DNA from: Nemophila menziesii
Taxonomy: Eukaryota > Streptophyta > Magnoliopsida > Boraginales > Hydrophyllaceae
Direction: 5' to 3'
DNA length: 64,000 nt
NCBI GenBank assembly: GCA_029959085.1
Contig: JARWIR010000027.1
Span: 8,184,001-8,248,000, forward strand
The translations under genes were made by a program, and so were the position numbers. The notes under the pieces are model-generated. The model was not told the DNA's origin. It ran no database searches and was given only the letters and a program-made list of their open reading frames with translations. Of this stretch, positions 22,001-33,059 are shown piece by piece; the stretch's first letter is position 1, and each line of letters begins with the position of its first letter.

Positions 22001-22365
22001 TATCTCCGATCAACGATGTTACAAGAAAGATTGAATGGATTGGCTATGTTGTCGATTGAACAAGATATGGTAGGCGGACTCGAACACAAAAATTTGATCG
22101 ATAACCTTGTATCTCAAAAAGCAAGGAAGATGTTTTTATAGTGAATTTAATAAGTTTTTAGATAAATTTTTTATTCATAAGTTTTTTATGTAATTGTTAA
22201 GATATATTATTACGATTTTTAATAAATGCTTAATTCATAAATTTTGTTATAAAATTATTTATATATGATTTGTTTCGTCAATAGGATAAAAAAAATTTAT
22301 TATATTGTAAAAGGCATCATTTTCTTTTTCCGCCTTAGGTACAGGAGTTGCTCGGGCCGGCCCTG
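19053..22365 (+). mobile_element. Dead hAT DNA transposon in the PsbP pseudogene
   Basis: The imperfect terminal inverted repeats are CATGGCGGGCC on the left and, reverse-complemented, CAGGGCCGGCC on the right, matching at 9 of 11. They are flanked by 8-bp duplications TCTGAAAC (19045-19052) and TGTGAAAC (22366-22373), differing at one base. The paralogous locus has a single uninterrupted CCTGAAACTAGC there (about 58835), confirming the ends. Inside is a broken TTF-zinc-finger type transposase. Confidence 0.88.
19660..22141 (+). pseudogene. hAT transposase pseudogene (TTF-type zinc finger / DUF4371 / hAT dimerisation)
   Basis: Readable blocks occur in order. Around 19940-20375: LRDLLVEKGPIR, SSSNYVRILHNGE and WLVYSKAENKVFCFFCNLF, a TTF-type zinc finger. 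Around 20440-20905: a DUF4371-like core with QNALILTLAGEI, YFSVLLYCTPDISG and GQGYDNGSNMK. Around 21930-22140: the dimerisation tail, AWIAYRVFLTIPITVVST then, one frame over, KLKLIKNYLRSTM and ERLNGLAMLSIEQDM. Frame changes near 20378, 20907 and 21960, plus several stops, leave no functional protein. The layout resembles the ZMYM1-like/TTF transposases common in plants. Confidence 0.85.
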
Positions 22366-22373
22366 TGTGAAAC
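22366..22373 (+). repeat. 8-bp hAT target-site duplication, right
   Basis: TGTGAAAC, one mismatch to the left copy. Confidence 0.85.
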
Positions 22374-22740
22374 TAGCCAAAAAAGTATGGTTTTCTTTGT
22401 GTGATATCATTTTTCGGATTGTAGAAACCCCATCTGTTCCATTTGTACCCTTTTGAATTTTCAATGTTAGTAGTTCTTTCCGTCCTTCAGGAAATTTGAG
22501 TAAGTACTCTGTTGTGCCTTTCTTGTCAGAATTTCCTCTGAAACCACCATAAATGGTTGCACTAGCTATTGTTATGTAGTATAAGGTGTATGACGACTCT
22601 GCTAAAGAAAGTTGTGCCATGGTGAGTATTGTGGCTGTCAAGTTGGTGAATGGTGATTTGGTAGGTGGTGGGATGGGGAAGAGAGGAGAGAAGAGAAGAG
22701 GCAGAGAAAATTGTAGCCACAGATAAATTGGGTTTTAATT

Positions 22741-24466
22741 TTATTTTGAAAATATTTTGAACTCTAAAATAACCGTTCCTAAATAAAACCCAATTCTAAT
22801 GGTCTCTGTAATTTTAATAAAATTAGAAATCAAATATCTGGTGGCGGACAACTTATATTTGGTGGTAGACAACTTACTAACATTACAAGACTCATCTTGA
22901 AATCGACGACATCTTTTCCTAAAACTCATAATGCAAACATTAGCACTTCTAAGGAAAAATACCAAAACTTAAAATTGTTGTCAAGTAAGAGATTAAGGTT
23001 CTATCTTAATCTTCGAATGATCTTTAGCCTAAAAGAATTGACTATCCAGTGAAGAATGTTAGCAGAGAAGCGAATAATAGTGTACCCAAAGGATCTCTTT
23101 ATTATGAAGATCCAGATGAGTTATCCTCGGCGGTGGAGGATGGGACGAATCATAAGGAGGTTGTGATGATCCTGGATATCTTGACAGTCATAGTAAATGA
23201 AAAGAATTCTGAGACCGTGTCGCTTGGTGAACAAATTGTTGTGTTGTTATCTCCTTATCGAGATCAGGCAGGGAGGTTTCTTTCCATGTACCACTTAGCT
23301 TTATTACCCTCGCGCTCGTCATGCACTAGTGGTAACTTTTCCTGTGAGAAGGGTGTGGGTATTCCACACTATCACTTACCCCTTTAAACATTGGATTGTT
23401 TTGTGTTCGAAGCAAAATCGAGGTTTATTGACTTGTGCACCTTCTTCTTTTAATAATTACAGAGAGCTTCCCCCTTTGTTTATTCAGTTATGTCGTTTTG
23501 AGGTTCTAACATTGTGAGTGAGACATGTCATGTCATTTCATTGATATCTCTACTTCCCAGGGCGTCCAAGCAATCATGACTAGTAAATACATCGGGTAGG
23601 TTGAAAGACTTAACCCTTTCATCTTCCTATTACTTCTTGTGTACGATAAGATAGTTATAAAACACATTGAATATCTATTTGTTCTTATTCTCCTACATTT
23701 CAAATTTCTTAGAAACGAGTTCGTATGACTTCAGTTTTCTCTACTCTTCCGGTTTTCTTTTTGTCCTTTTGAAGGTAATCTTCTGCTCTCAAACGTTGCA
23801 TATATACATATACCAATTTTCATGTTCTCTTTTTTGTCGATAACCTTACGTATGAATTATTTAGACGATTTCAATGAACATATGGACCCCGCCACCCTTG
23901 TACAAAAACTTTTGGTTGATCTAAAAACTATTGGAGGCCAAGAATACGTCAACAATGAGTTCGTTGCCACCACCCCCGTCATCACTTGTGAGCAATCACG
24001 ATTAGACAGATACAATTTTGAGCATTATCATCCCTTTATTGCAGTGACTCCTTGTTAATGGATAAGAAGGTAGACTTAATTTTCCCATTAATAACATGAG
24101 AAATTAATATTTTAGATTTCTCATAAGATTTTTTTTTCCAATAAGTTGACTCATAATATCAATGGAACAAGTCTCCATATCACTCCTTGTTATAGAAGTA
24201 ACCAATACTACATTATCAGTAAAAATATTACTTACATAATTTTTTAGAATTTACCACTGATTTTGGATGAACCGTATTCACTTTCCTTAACCCATGTGGA
24301 TCTAGATTTTTGATCAAATAAATTCTTCTTCAATATATATTTCATTTTTAATATTTTTTAGAATAATATTCTATTTTGCAAGATATCAACATTAAGAACT
24401 CCATTCATAATGCATTGATGCACACCCCTCAAGTTGTTTCATATGTTTAATCACCTAATGCGGCTC
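22741..24466. other. Unassigned stretch with short open frames
   Basis: Homology to locus 2 fades at about 22740. Open frames at 23049-23387 (plus strand, 112 codons, starting MKNVSREANNSVPKG) and 23822-24058 (MDPATLVQKLLVDL inside) show no motif I recognise. They may be decayed exons or chance, and I give no function. Confidence 0.4.
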
Positions 24467-24690
24467 TGACGTCTTCCTTTTTGTGATAGATTTTGAGATA
24501 TACGAGACATCATTTAGGAGGATTTTTGAGAAATAATGTCGGATCTATCCCTTTGTTTGTCATCTTTTGAGTTGTTAACTAATACTGGATATAAATGTGT
24601 TTTGGAGCAGTGTGTGATGATTTATGTGCAAGTGTGCAGGTTCTAGAAAACATGGATGATACGAGATCTTCAATGAAGCTAGGAAGTAAA
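24467..24690 (+). repeat. Athila-like LTR fragment (5' part), plus orientation
   Basis: Starts TGACGTCTTCC and keeps the order of short blocks seen at the start of the element B LTR (26145): GAGACAT, GTGTG(C/T)AG and ACATGG. It breaks off where sequence in the opposite orientation begins. Confidence 0.55.
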
Positions 24691-24694
24691 TTAG

Positions 24695-25922
24695 ATAACT
24701 ATTTATTTTCTTTTCAAATAAGATATATGACAATAACTAAACTAATGCAGATAATTAAACTACCAAGAACATAGATGAGAAATATAGTTTAGGTGTTCTG
24801 GTATACACATATCCTTCTAAATCATCATTTTAATTATAAGGGTGATTTGAGAAAATATAAATAGTTGGGATTCTATAATCCTTCTAAATCCCGTCAAGGT
24901 ATCTTATAAGGATACCTCAACACTACAAAGAGACTTGGTAAGGGGACCTTGAGCAGAGATCGGTGACTAAATGTAACCCTGTTTACTATCTAGTTAAGCA
25001 AGCGTGTCTAGATCACTACCGCATACTAGACAATTATGTTGTGTTGTCAATAATTGAATCCCCATCCACGGTGACAATCCAACTATTAAGGGTCTTCCTA
25101 TTTATGGAAAAGTTAGTTCATAGCTAAATAAATAAAAACTAAATATAAAATACCTTGCAAACATGGTTAAGCCAAGACTCTAAGATAAATTACCCTAATG
25201 GAAGAGTAGAAGGATGGAGAGAAGGAGTTTGTGACTCTTCAACTTCTTGTCTTCCTCTACTTGTCAACTTGCTTCTTTGGATGATTATAAGTGTAATTCT
25301 AGATCTAAATACAAGAAAGGACATGTTTATAAAGGTTACTAGTCATATATATAGGTGTTCGGTCAAAATCTAAGTCATGGGTCAAGTCTCGAAGTCCTAA
25401 TCGAACTCAAACTCGTTTTACTTAATAATAGACCTGGTTGACCTTTGGAGTTTGTAAAAGTAATAACTTCTTCGTTAAACTCCAACTCCAGTGATCTTTG
25501 AATCAAAAATACCAAAAGATGAATAACTTTCCAAATATAAAAGGGATGCTTCAAATTCCTTGTCTTTTTAATACAACATCAAAAAAAACTATAAGTCTTT
25601 ACAGCTGGACAACAACTTTTGGTAGGTTTTTCACTTTCCTAAAACCAGATTCATTCCTTTTAAATCTTGATGTTTAGCTTTGTATCTTCTATCCTTAAAT
25701 CCTTACCATTGATTTGGCATCTAATATAATCATTGTATCTAAGAGCTTCACATTTAACACACAAATTACACTAAAAATGATCTAAACGTAGAAAAACCTT
25801 AAAATCAAGGTATGAATTGAGAAACTAATAATTAATAGGGAAATATCCCTCAACTAAGAACTAAATACACCTAAAATGATCTCTCATGAATAGATGAATT
25901 CATCACAAATACGAAAACATCA
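24695..25922 (-). repeat. Athila-like LTR fragment, minus orientation
   Basis: Ends at 25922 in ACATCA, the reverse complement of a TGATGT LTR start. Blocks match LTR A in order: CTATCTAGTTA.GCAA, GTTGTGTTGTCAATAA and ATACCAAAAGA. The part equivalent to the LTR 3' end is missing. It sits head-on against the plus-strand fragment at 24467. Confidence 0.7.
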
Positions 25923-26144
25923 ATCACCCTATGCATTTATCATACTTTATTTTCTTTTATTCCTTTACAAATAAAACTCATTAGTAGATCGGACACTTGC
26001 AATCACCACTATATGTGGCTTGAATTTACTTGCAGTCTAAGGGTAAATGGGGACGTTAATTGCTAATCAAGATTCTATTTTTCTCTAATCTCTTTCAAGC
26101 AATTAGGGGTTGTTATTTAGTATTAGAAATCTATTACGAGTGAT
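25923..26144. other. Short spacer between opposed LTRs
   Basis: About 220 bp with no recognised feature. Confidence 0.4.
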
Positions 26145-27688
26145 TGATGTCTCCCTTTTTTTGACATATTAATCTATGCATGAGACATTATTTTGGGAGT
26201 TTATTGAGCCTAAGTGAGGAATTTTTCCCTAGTATTTGACATATATCACTTTTCCATCTTCTTTTGGAAATATTATTGTTTATAGAGCTAGTGTGCCTTA
26301 ATTGCGTGTTACGTGTGTAGCTTTCAGGTACATGGTTGACATAAGATTCTAAGATGATGAAGATAAGTCAAAAAGTAAATATAAAACTCAATGCAAGACG
26401 TAACTGGAGCTAAAAGTCACTTTGGGTTGTTAAAGCTTTTGCTGGAGAAATCACAACATCATATTGTTTCAGTCACCACGAATTTTTGGTAATAGCTCTG
26501 GACCTGATTCCTTTTGAAAAAATATTGAAGTTAGTGTCACGTGAGAGGTGACAGAAATCAATTTGGAGTTGAGATGAGAAAATTATGCCAGTTTCTTCCA
26601 CTGTGACTCGAACCTAGACATCACTACCTAACTTCGGGTTGGACCATTAGTAACTCGCTTAAGTGAGCCCATTGGAGCCCAGAACGTTTTTAAGTCATTA
26701 TATAAGTCTCCTTATCCCTGATCCATGAGAAGAAATCAAATATTTCAAGAGGAGAAGAGGCAAAATCGTTATAGAAAAGGAGAGAAGATCAAGATGAGTG
26801 TTTCACCCAATTCTACCATTATCAACCATCCGACATCCGATTTCCACCGTTCTTTAGGTTAATTTTATTCTGTTCTAACTTTTAAACATAATTTTAGAAT
26901 TATTTTTCTTTAATTTTCAGTTTATCTATATAAAATAAACATCCTATGCTTGAGGCTTCCAATGGGTATGAACCCTAATTGACTATTTCTCTATTAATTG
27001 AGTATTTGGGATATTTTGATACTGAATTGAATTGAGGTATATTTATGACATTAATTATATATTTATTATTATTTCATATTCATTCTTTGAACACATGTTG
27101 GATAGTGTGAGACTTTCGGCTACCTAATGGATGGGGATCAGATTTCGGACGTAGTATATAAGCGCCTAGTTTGACGTATTAAACCAGAAGGTCTTGTCCG
27201 CTAGGTAGTCACAAGGTTAGTGAATTTAATTTATCGGATAGCCGGCTGGTGTGTAAGGTTGAGCTTTATGTTCACCCGAATATGGAGTTAGAGTGCTAGT
27301 GAATTCAAACTGATGAGAATCACCCAATTCACCCTTATGCAAAATAACAACTTAATAGTTGATTAGGAGATTAAATCGCAAGAATCTAACATATTTCTCA
27401 TCCAATTTATTGTATTTTAGTATTTTAATCATTTATCTTCTTAGTTATTTATTTACTTTAATTGAACTTTAGTCCCTTAATAAAAAATCAAACAATTTAT
27501 CTTTCATATTATTGTTATTTCACTTGCAACTTCACATTGGACTACATTCGAAGCAAATTTATTACAATCTTAGTAGTCATTGATGAACAATAACCTTTAA
27601 CTAATCATATTTTTACTTGGCGATACCCTAACGTTTTAAGGAAGTCATAATTCCATTAACAAATTATATCACACCTGGAACCGCAACA
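26145..27688 (+). repeat. 5' LTR of element B
   Basis: Begins TGATGTCTCC and ends ACCGCAACA, about 1544 bp. The end is fixed by aligning TATCACACCT..CCNCAACA with the end of LTR E and by the primer site 6 bases later. Confidence 0.8.
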
Positions 27689-27694
27689 AGTAAA

Positions 27695-27712
27695 TGACGC
27701 CGCAACCGGGGA
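27695..27712 (+). promoter_or_regulatory. Primer-binding site of element B
   Basis: TGACGCCGCAACCGGGGA, a slightly changed tRNA-Asp type site. Confidence 0.8.
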
Positions 27713-27834
27713 CTACAACTTTGTTGTTTTTGTGGTTTAGTTTGATGTTAGTGTTTAGTTTCTTTTTATGTTATACGTGTTTCTTTTTGTTTTATAGAGT
27801 TTATAGGTAAAATGAAATCATTCCAAAGAGAAAA

Positions 27835-29161
27835 ATGGAGGCTTTGAATGTGAACGGAGGGAATCCACCAAATGGTCAATATTATCAAGTCAAAGCATTA
27901 TATTTAGAGTTCAATGTTTGGGAATTTTACTCCAACCATTCAAGTCGTTAGTTTCAAGCCCGGTCAGGGTATGTTGAGTTAATTTTTGAGTTATGGGAAT
28001 TATAGTGGAGCCGGTCACGAATACTCAGTACGAGCTATTAAGAAGTTCATACAAATATGTGATGCCTACATCACTCATGGCGTTACAATGGAACAAATGT
28101 ATCATCTCATGTTCCAACTTTTTCTAAACGGAGGCGCAACTGAGTGGCTAGATCGCCAACCAGCCGAGACAATCCCAAATTGCGATGCATTTTAAGTGCG
28201 ATTCTTGGACCATTTCTATCCGACAAGCATAAGGATAAAAGATCAGTAGAGCTTGCTAATTTCAAACAAGAAGCTGGCGAATTTTTGGGAGAAGCATGGA
28301 CAAGATTTCAACAATAATTGATAAGGTCCCTTCTTCATGGGTACACTCTTGTGATCCAGTTATCTATGTTTTATAAGGGACTTGATGAGCGTTCAAGATT
28401 GAGAGTTGATAATCACATTGGTGATGGTTTTGTATCAAAGGATCATGTTCCACCCGCGATATATATGTCAAAAATCAAAGATACTGAAAGAAGTTGGCCT
28501 ACATCATAAATCACGAGAGCTACGTCGCAGGAACATGGATATACAAAGGTGGATTATAAGAATTCTAGTTTGGAAGATCAATTAAAGCATAACTCTTATA
28601 ACGGGATTCAAGCTCCAAGTTCAGTGTCCTCACATTCACAAGAGTCCTTCATTGTCAATATGAAACAAGCAATGATGTCTTTTATTGAAGTGGCACAAGA
28701 AGCTATAAAGTCATTTGTGGTGACAACACAGGAGAACAAACATGGTACTAACAAAAAATTACAAGAGTAATCAATTGCATTGCAAGTGGTGGGGAATTAA
28801 GTCGACCAATTAGCCTCCCATTATGAGAATAATCAACTAGCTCATCCACTACAACTAGGCCCAAGTATGAAAAATGAAGTCAAATTGTTACAAAATCGTG
28901 AAATCAATGGTGGAAATGAATCATGTAAGGAAATTGGCCTTCGAAATGGAAAAGTTGTTGAACCACCATTGATTAAGCCTAGTGAAGCAGGGGTCGCAAA
29001 AGAGAAAGAATCTCAAAAGCCTAATTTAGATTAGGTAACTTTTTAGGATTAGGATAATGATGTTGAAGAAAGAATTGATCTGGTGAGTATTATCATCCAT
29101 CTCGACCATTCCCTTCATGTGTTCACAATCCGGACAATGACAAAGAGTATAAGAAGTGTGT
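27835..29161 (+). pseudogene. Gag pseudogene of element B
   Basis: A start-like ATG at 27835 (MEALNVNGGNPPNG) is followed by frameshifts. The gag core reads IKKFIQICDAYITHGVTMEQMY and GATEWLDRQPAETIPN near 28030-28185, then VRFLDHFYPTS. It later shows KEIGLRNGKVVEPP and PSRPFPSCVHNPDNDKEYKK (about 29100-29160). Stops occur at 28195, 28317 and 29034, among others. This copy keeps the gag core that element A lacks. Confidence 0.75.
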
Positions 29162-29828
29162 GGACAATGATGTTGAAGAAAGAATTGATCTTGCGGTTGC
29201 CAACTTATAAGATTACCTTAATAGTAGTTAGATGGTCACCCGGAAGAGGTGTCTAATTACTGAAACACCACATAAACTTCTAGTGTGCGGTAGTGATGTG
29301 GAAGAGCTTGCCTAACTAGATAGTCACTAGGGTTTAAGATTAACCACCGATCACTGCACAGGGTCCCCTTACCCATCCCCTGGTAATTGTTAGGTTGCTA
29401 CCTAAGTCCCTCTAGAAGGGGGTTAGGAGGAATATAGAATCCTGGCTATTGCATATCACACAATTCTCCCTTACATGATTTGAATAAACAAGGCTAGTAG
29501 GGATTACTTGCTAGATCTCAAACTAAACTCTCATAATATCTTCTTCTCTTTATTTATTTTCATGTCTCTATTTTATTCAGTTAATTATTTAGAGTCTTAA
29601 AACCAAACAAATATTTCCAAGTCATTTTATTTTCAGTGTATTATTCTTCTAGCGTCTTTATTTGCACTTTACATTGCATAAGCTCTTCCTAACTTTTGTA
29701 GTCTTTGAGAAACGAATCTTACTCACTATTAGAACTTGCATACGATCTGTGATACTTGCAGTGAGCAACGTGTTTAGGCTTGGGTGTTAGTTGCATCTTT
29801 TATTACCATATTTTTATCACGTCCTAGT
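29162..29828 (+). repeat. Filler block in gag: 30-bp local repeat plus 3' LTR fragment
   Basis: The first 30 bases repeat 29052-29081 with one mismatch. They are followed from about 29208 by roughly 620 bp matching the 3' part of an Athila-like LTR (compare 41457-42133: GATTACCTTAATAGTAGTTAGATGGTCACC, described by its ends). Gag text stops just before it at KEYKK and resumes just after it with QKYLKFMKDVLSNK, so about 15 residues were replaced. Confidence 0.75.
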
Positions 29829-30835
29829 CGACACCTGTATGCAAAAATATCTGAAATTCATGAAGGATGTGCTATCCAACAAGTGTAAGTACATTAAAGA
29901 TCAAATGGTTGATCTACCAGAGGAGTGTAGTGCAATTTTCAAAGCAGGTTTCCAAAGCAAGTTACTGCCAAAGCTGAAGGATCCCGGAAGTTTCAACATC
30001 CCTATATCAATTGTTGGAGAATAAGTCGGGAGAGCCTTATGTGATTTGGGTGAAAGAATTAATCTTATGTCTAGATTAATGTTCGAGAAGTTGAGGATTG
30101 AGGAAGCAAGACCTACTTTCGTTGTCTTGCAAATGGCTGATAGATTTATTTATTGTCCCAAAGTGAAGATAATAGTTGTGTTTGTCAAGGCAGGTAATTT
30201 TATAATCCCATGTGATTTCATTATATTTGAGTACGACGCGGATAAAAATGTGTCAATCATTTTGTGGACGCCATTCTTAGCCAAGGGTCATGCTTTAATT
30301 AAGGTAGATAATGGTGAATTGATCATGCGAGTACAAGACGAAAAGTGCAAATTCAATGTGTTCAAGGCGATTAAATGTCCTGATTCTAAAAATGATGGCT
30401 TCTTCTTGGACACCATTGAGTCTGTGGATAAATAACCAAACAAGGTCGTGATAGGGGTAGAGAATAATTATCGAAGAAAGAAACCACCATTGAAACCTCC
30501 TCGAAAACTTACAGGGAACCCATTCACTAACTATTTGAAGGAGGTCAAGAAGCGTGCTAAGAAGGTTCTGAAAGAAAAAATGAGAAAGAGGAAAGAGGAT
30601 GAGTTTGGGGTAGGATATGAAGTACCAAAAAAGGACCCTAACCCCCTAAACAAATCCTACAAGCACAAAAGTTCGTGGAGTGGCCCATCATGCTCACCAA
30701 AGTTGTTTCCGAGGATTTAGTGGCAGTTAAGTTTAAGGGAGTGAAGACCATGAATGGATGCAAGTTCTTATTGGTTGATGTTAAGAGCCTTTCGCATTGT
30801 TGGGGAGGCTATGTTACGAAAAACCAGTGTAAGGT
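29829..30835 (+). pseudogene. Gag C-terminus / protease / GPY-F-like pseudogene of element B
   Basis: YLKFMKDVLSNK and LPEECSAIF (gag end) are followed by LPKLKDPGSFNIPISIVGE, a stop at 30022, then ALCDLGERINLM in place of the protease CDLGAS motif, and VSIILWTPFLA. A second stop lies at 30433. Further on, FGVGYEVPKKDPNP, SSWSGPS and, one frame over, CKFLLVDVKSLSHCWGGYV correspond to the C-terminus of the element A ORF. The polymerase and integrase core are missing at the same place as in A. Confidence 0.8.
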
Positions 30836-32340
30836 AACCCGTTGAGCTTAAGGATGTTAAACAAAAGCCGAATATGGGTAAAACCCCATTTGTTCATTAG
30901 CTTATTGCATATTTAGTTGTTTTATTTTCATTTTAGTGGTGTGTATTAGCTTAGTTTGATGTGTTTTAAGTGTTTAACATGTTTAAGGAGAAAGGTATTA
31001 TTGTTTCTAAAGAACAAGTTCAATAATATTTTGAGTCTGAGGTGAATTAGCAGAGAAAATCAAACTTCACAGTAGGTACGTATGGTACACCATATGACAA
31101 CAATCCGTCAACACAGGACACCACGCTCAAAAAATGCAGAAAGTTCAAGGTTCGTGCGGTATATCGTGACCCAAAAATGGACCGTGACGACGATATCACA
31201 CGCTTACAAAGTCAAAAAGAATTAGTTGATACGTGCGTACATCGCGCCTACGTGCGGTATACCACAACCCATCAAACCATCGACACGATGGTCCAGGTGT
31301 GGAAGATAGAAAGTTGGACTTGTAGCAAGTCAAAATTCGCAAAATAGCGTGTCGACTAAAAAAAGGCATGGATACGTTTTTTCTGCATCCATCTTTGATG
31401 GGCCATAACTTTGGCATATGAGCTCCGATTTCAGTGATTCAAGTAGTCACATAAATCTAGGAAGAATATCTCCAACTTTCATTATTAAAGTTTTTCCAAA
31501 TAAGGCACGATTCGAGCTGGATTCACCCCCAAACAAGGAAAAATGTTGTTTGCACGCTTTTCCACGGATCGAGGACGTCAACCCAAACTTAGGGTGTGAG
31601 TGTTTCGCACAAAGGTATGTGTACGTTCTCAAAATATGTATAACTTCTATTACTTTTGTGTCTTTTAGAGTCATGGAGTCACGACTCACCTTTGAGTTGA
31701 GGGTTGGAACCCGTTGTTCCCACCCCAATTTCATGTGTTTTAATTAATATTAGTGTATATTATAGGGAATTGACTGTAGAATGTATAGAATGTTCTTATT
31801 AAGCTTTATTTAGACGAGTTAATGATATATAAGAAGTGTGTCTTTTGAATTGTTTATAGTGTCCTTAAAGTACTCGTGTGAAAACATGTAATTATGGATA
31901 AAACTATTTAGTAGGCAATGCAAAGAAGAAAAGTTTGAACAATGTAAGAATGAGTGGTGTATTGAATGTGAGGTCCAACTTAGTCGAAAACCCACTCAAT
32001 ATACGAAGTAGATATAAGAAAGTGACGAAACCACCTAGCTAGGAAAATAATTGTGGCGGTTCTTCGTTATGCCTTTGTTTCCTTTAGCTTGCTAACCTGA
32101 TTTATAATGTATTATCCTTATTAGCCCATTTCTAGCCTTTGTAGCCTATTCTTTGATAAAACACGTTATAATTTTATATTCTTTAGTTTTAGGACTTGGC
32201 CATATGACCCGCTCTCGAGTCATGGGCCTAGTACTAGTTGTCTTGTAGCTTGAGTTTTGGGTGGTAGGTTTACATATCAGGGGATACATTAAGTGGGTAG
32301 ATGTTTTATTTTGTGTTTATTCATTGTAAGTTTATTGTAA
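30836..32340 (+). other. 3' untranslated region of element B
   Basis: Non-coding. It contains palindrome-like GTGCGGTATA(T/C)C repeats (31150-31265), a hairpin GAGTCATG-GAGT-CACGACTC (31668-31687) followed by TTTGAGTTGAGGGTT, and a TATGACCCGC block near 32200. All have counterparts in element E. Confidence 0.6.
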
Positions 32341-33055
32341 TCCATGCAGGGTTTGAGAAAAGAAAATAAAAAGTTGAAAAAAGAAAAGAAAAGAAAATGA
32401 ACAACACGAGAACTCACTTAGAAAAGGTCTCGTGTTTCACTTACAAAAAAATGAGAAAAAGAAACGAAAAGGAAAAGGCAAAAATATATGAAGAGAATAA
32501 AGGAATAGATCAATCTTTTCATTTAATCAATTTTTTTCTTGAACCATAATATATATGTTGTAGGAGGAAGAAGTTTGTGAAAAAGAAGTGAAGGCAAAAA
32601 CCAGGAGGAGTTTTCTTATATGCGGGGATGGGTGTTAATATGGGTGATGGTTAAATGACAACACAAGTTGTTCATTTTGAATTGGCGGTGAGGAGGTTAG
32701 TCTGAGTTAAAACTTGATTAGCTTGTGATTAATTTATATTTTGTCATCTTTCTGAGTTTAATAAATAGGGTTATTTATAGCTTGTGATTAATTCATATTC
32801 AGAAATGTTTCTGTAATATTCAATTATTTGCAGTAGAATAAGTCATTGTGAAATTCTTGTGGGATCAAACAAAGAAAGAAGAAGAATATCATCTTATTTT
32901 TTGAAGTAAGTGTTCATATTATTGACCCAACTATCAATTCGTTACAAGACTTGGTAAAGTTGTTGTAAATCCAACTTTTTATACCAATTACAATATAAAA
33001 AATAAAATACAAAAAAACTAGAAAGTAAGTGGCAAAATGTTAAAAAAAACAAAAC
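32341..33055. other. Purine-rich and AT-rich spacer
   Basis: A purine-rich tract (GAAAAGAAAA type) runs at about 32355-32480. AGCTTGTGATTAATT occurs twice, near 32718 and 32778. No gene was seen. Confidence 0.45.
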
Positions 33056-33059
33056 TTCT

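Larger units (their letters stand above)
18785..22710 (-). pseudogene. PsbP-domain (thylakoid lumenal) protein pseudogene, locus 1, split by hAT
   Basis: On the minus strand, 22640 down to 22374 reads LSLAESSYTLYY, YGGFRGNSDKKGTTEY and KIQKGTNGTDGV. After the hAT, 19052 down to about 18785 carries the C-terminal part (readable as SEEK, then a broken NNKLYA-like segment). This is the text of a PsbP-domain protein of the thylakoid lumen, from memory the 19-kDa type. Frameshifts are present, and the 3.3-kb transposon interrupts it between the two halves. It converges on the F-box relic, in the same arrangement as at 58.5-59.3 kb. No introns are seen, so a processed copy is possible but not shown. 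Confidence 0.65.
26145..32340 (+). mobile_element. Athila-like non-autonomous element B, 3' LTR not found
   Basis: The order is 5' LTR (26145-27688), primer site (27695-27712), broken gag, an aberrant inserted block, broken protease with a GPY/F-like tail, then a 3' untranslated region up to about 32340. RT, RNase H and integrase core are absent, exactly as in element A. The 3' region shares the hairpin at 31668-31687 and the TATGACCCGC(T/A)CTCGA text (about 32200) with element E. No 3' LTR or terminal polypurine tract could be found before the LINE relic at 33 kb, so that end is deleted. Confidence 0.75.
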
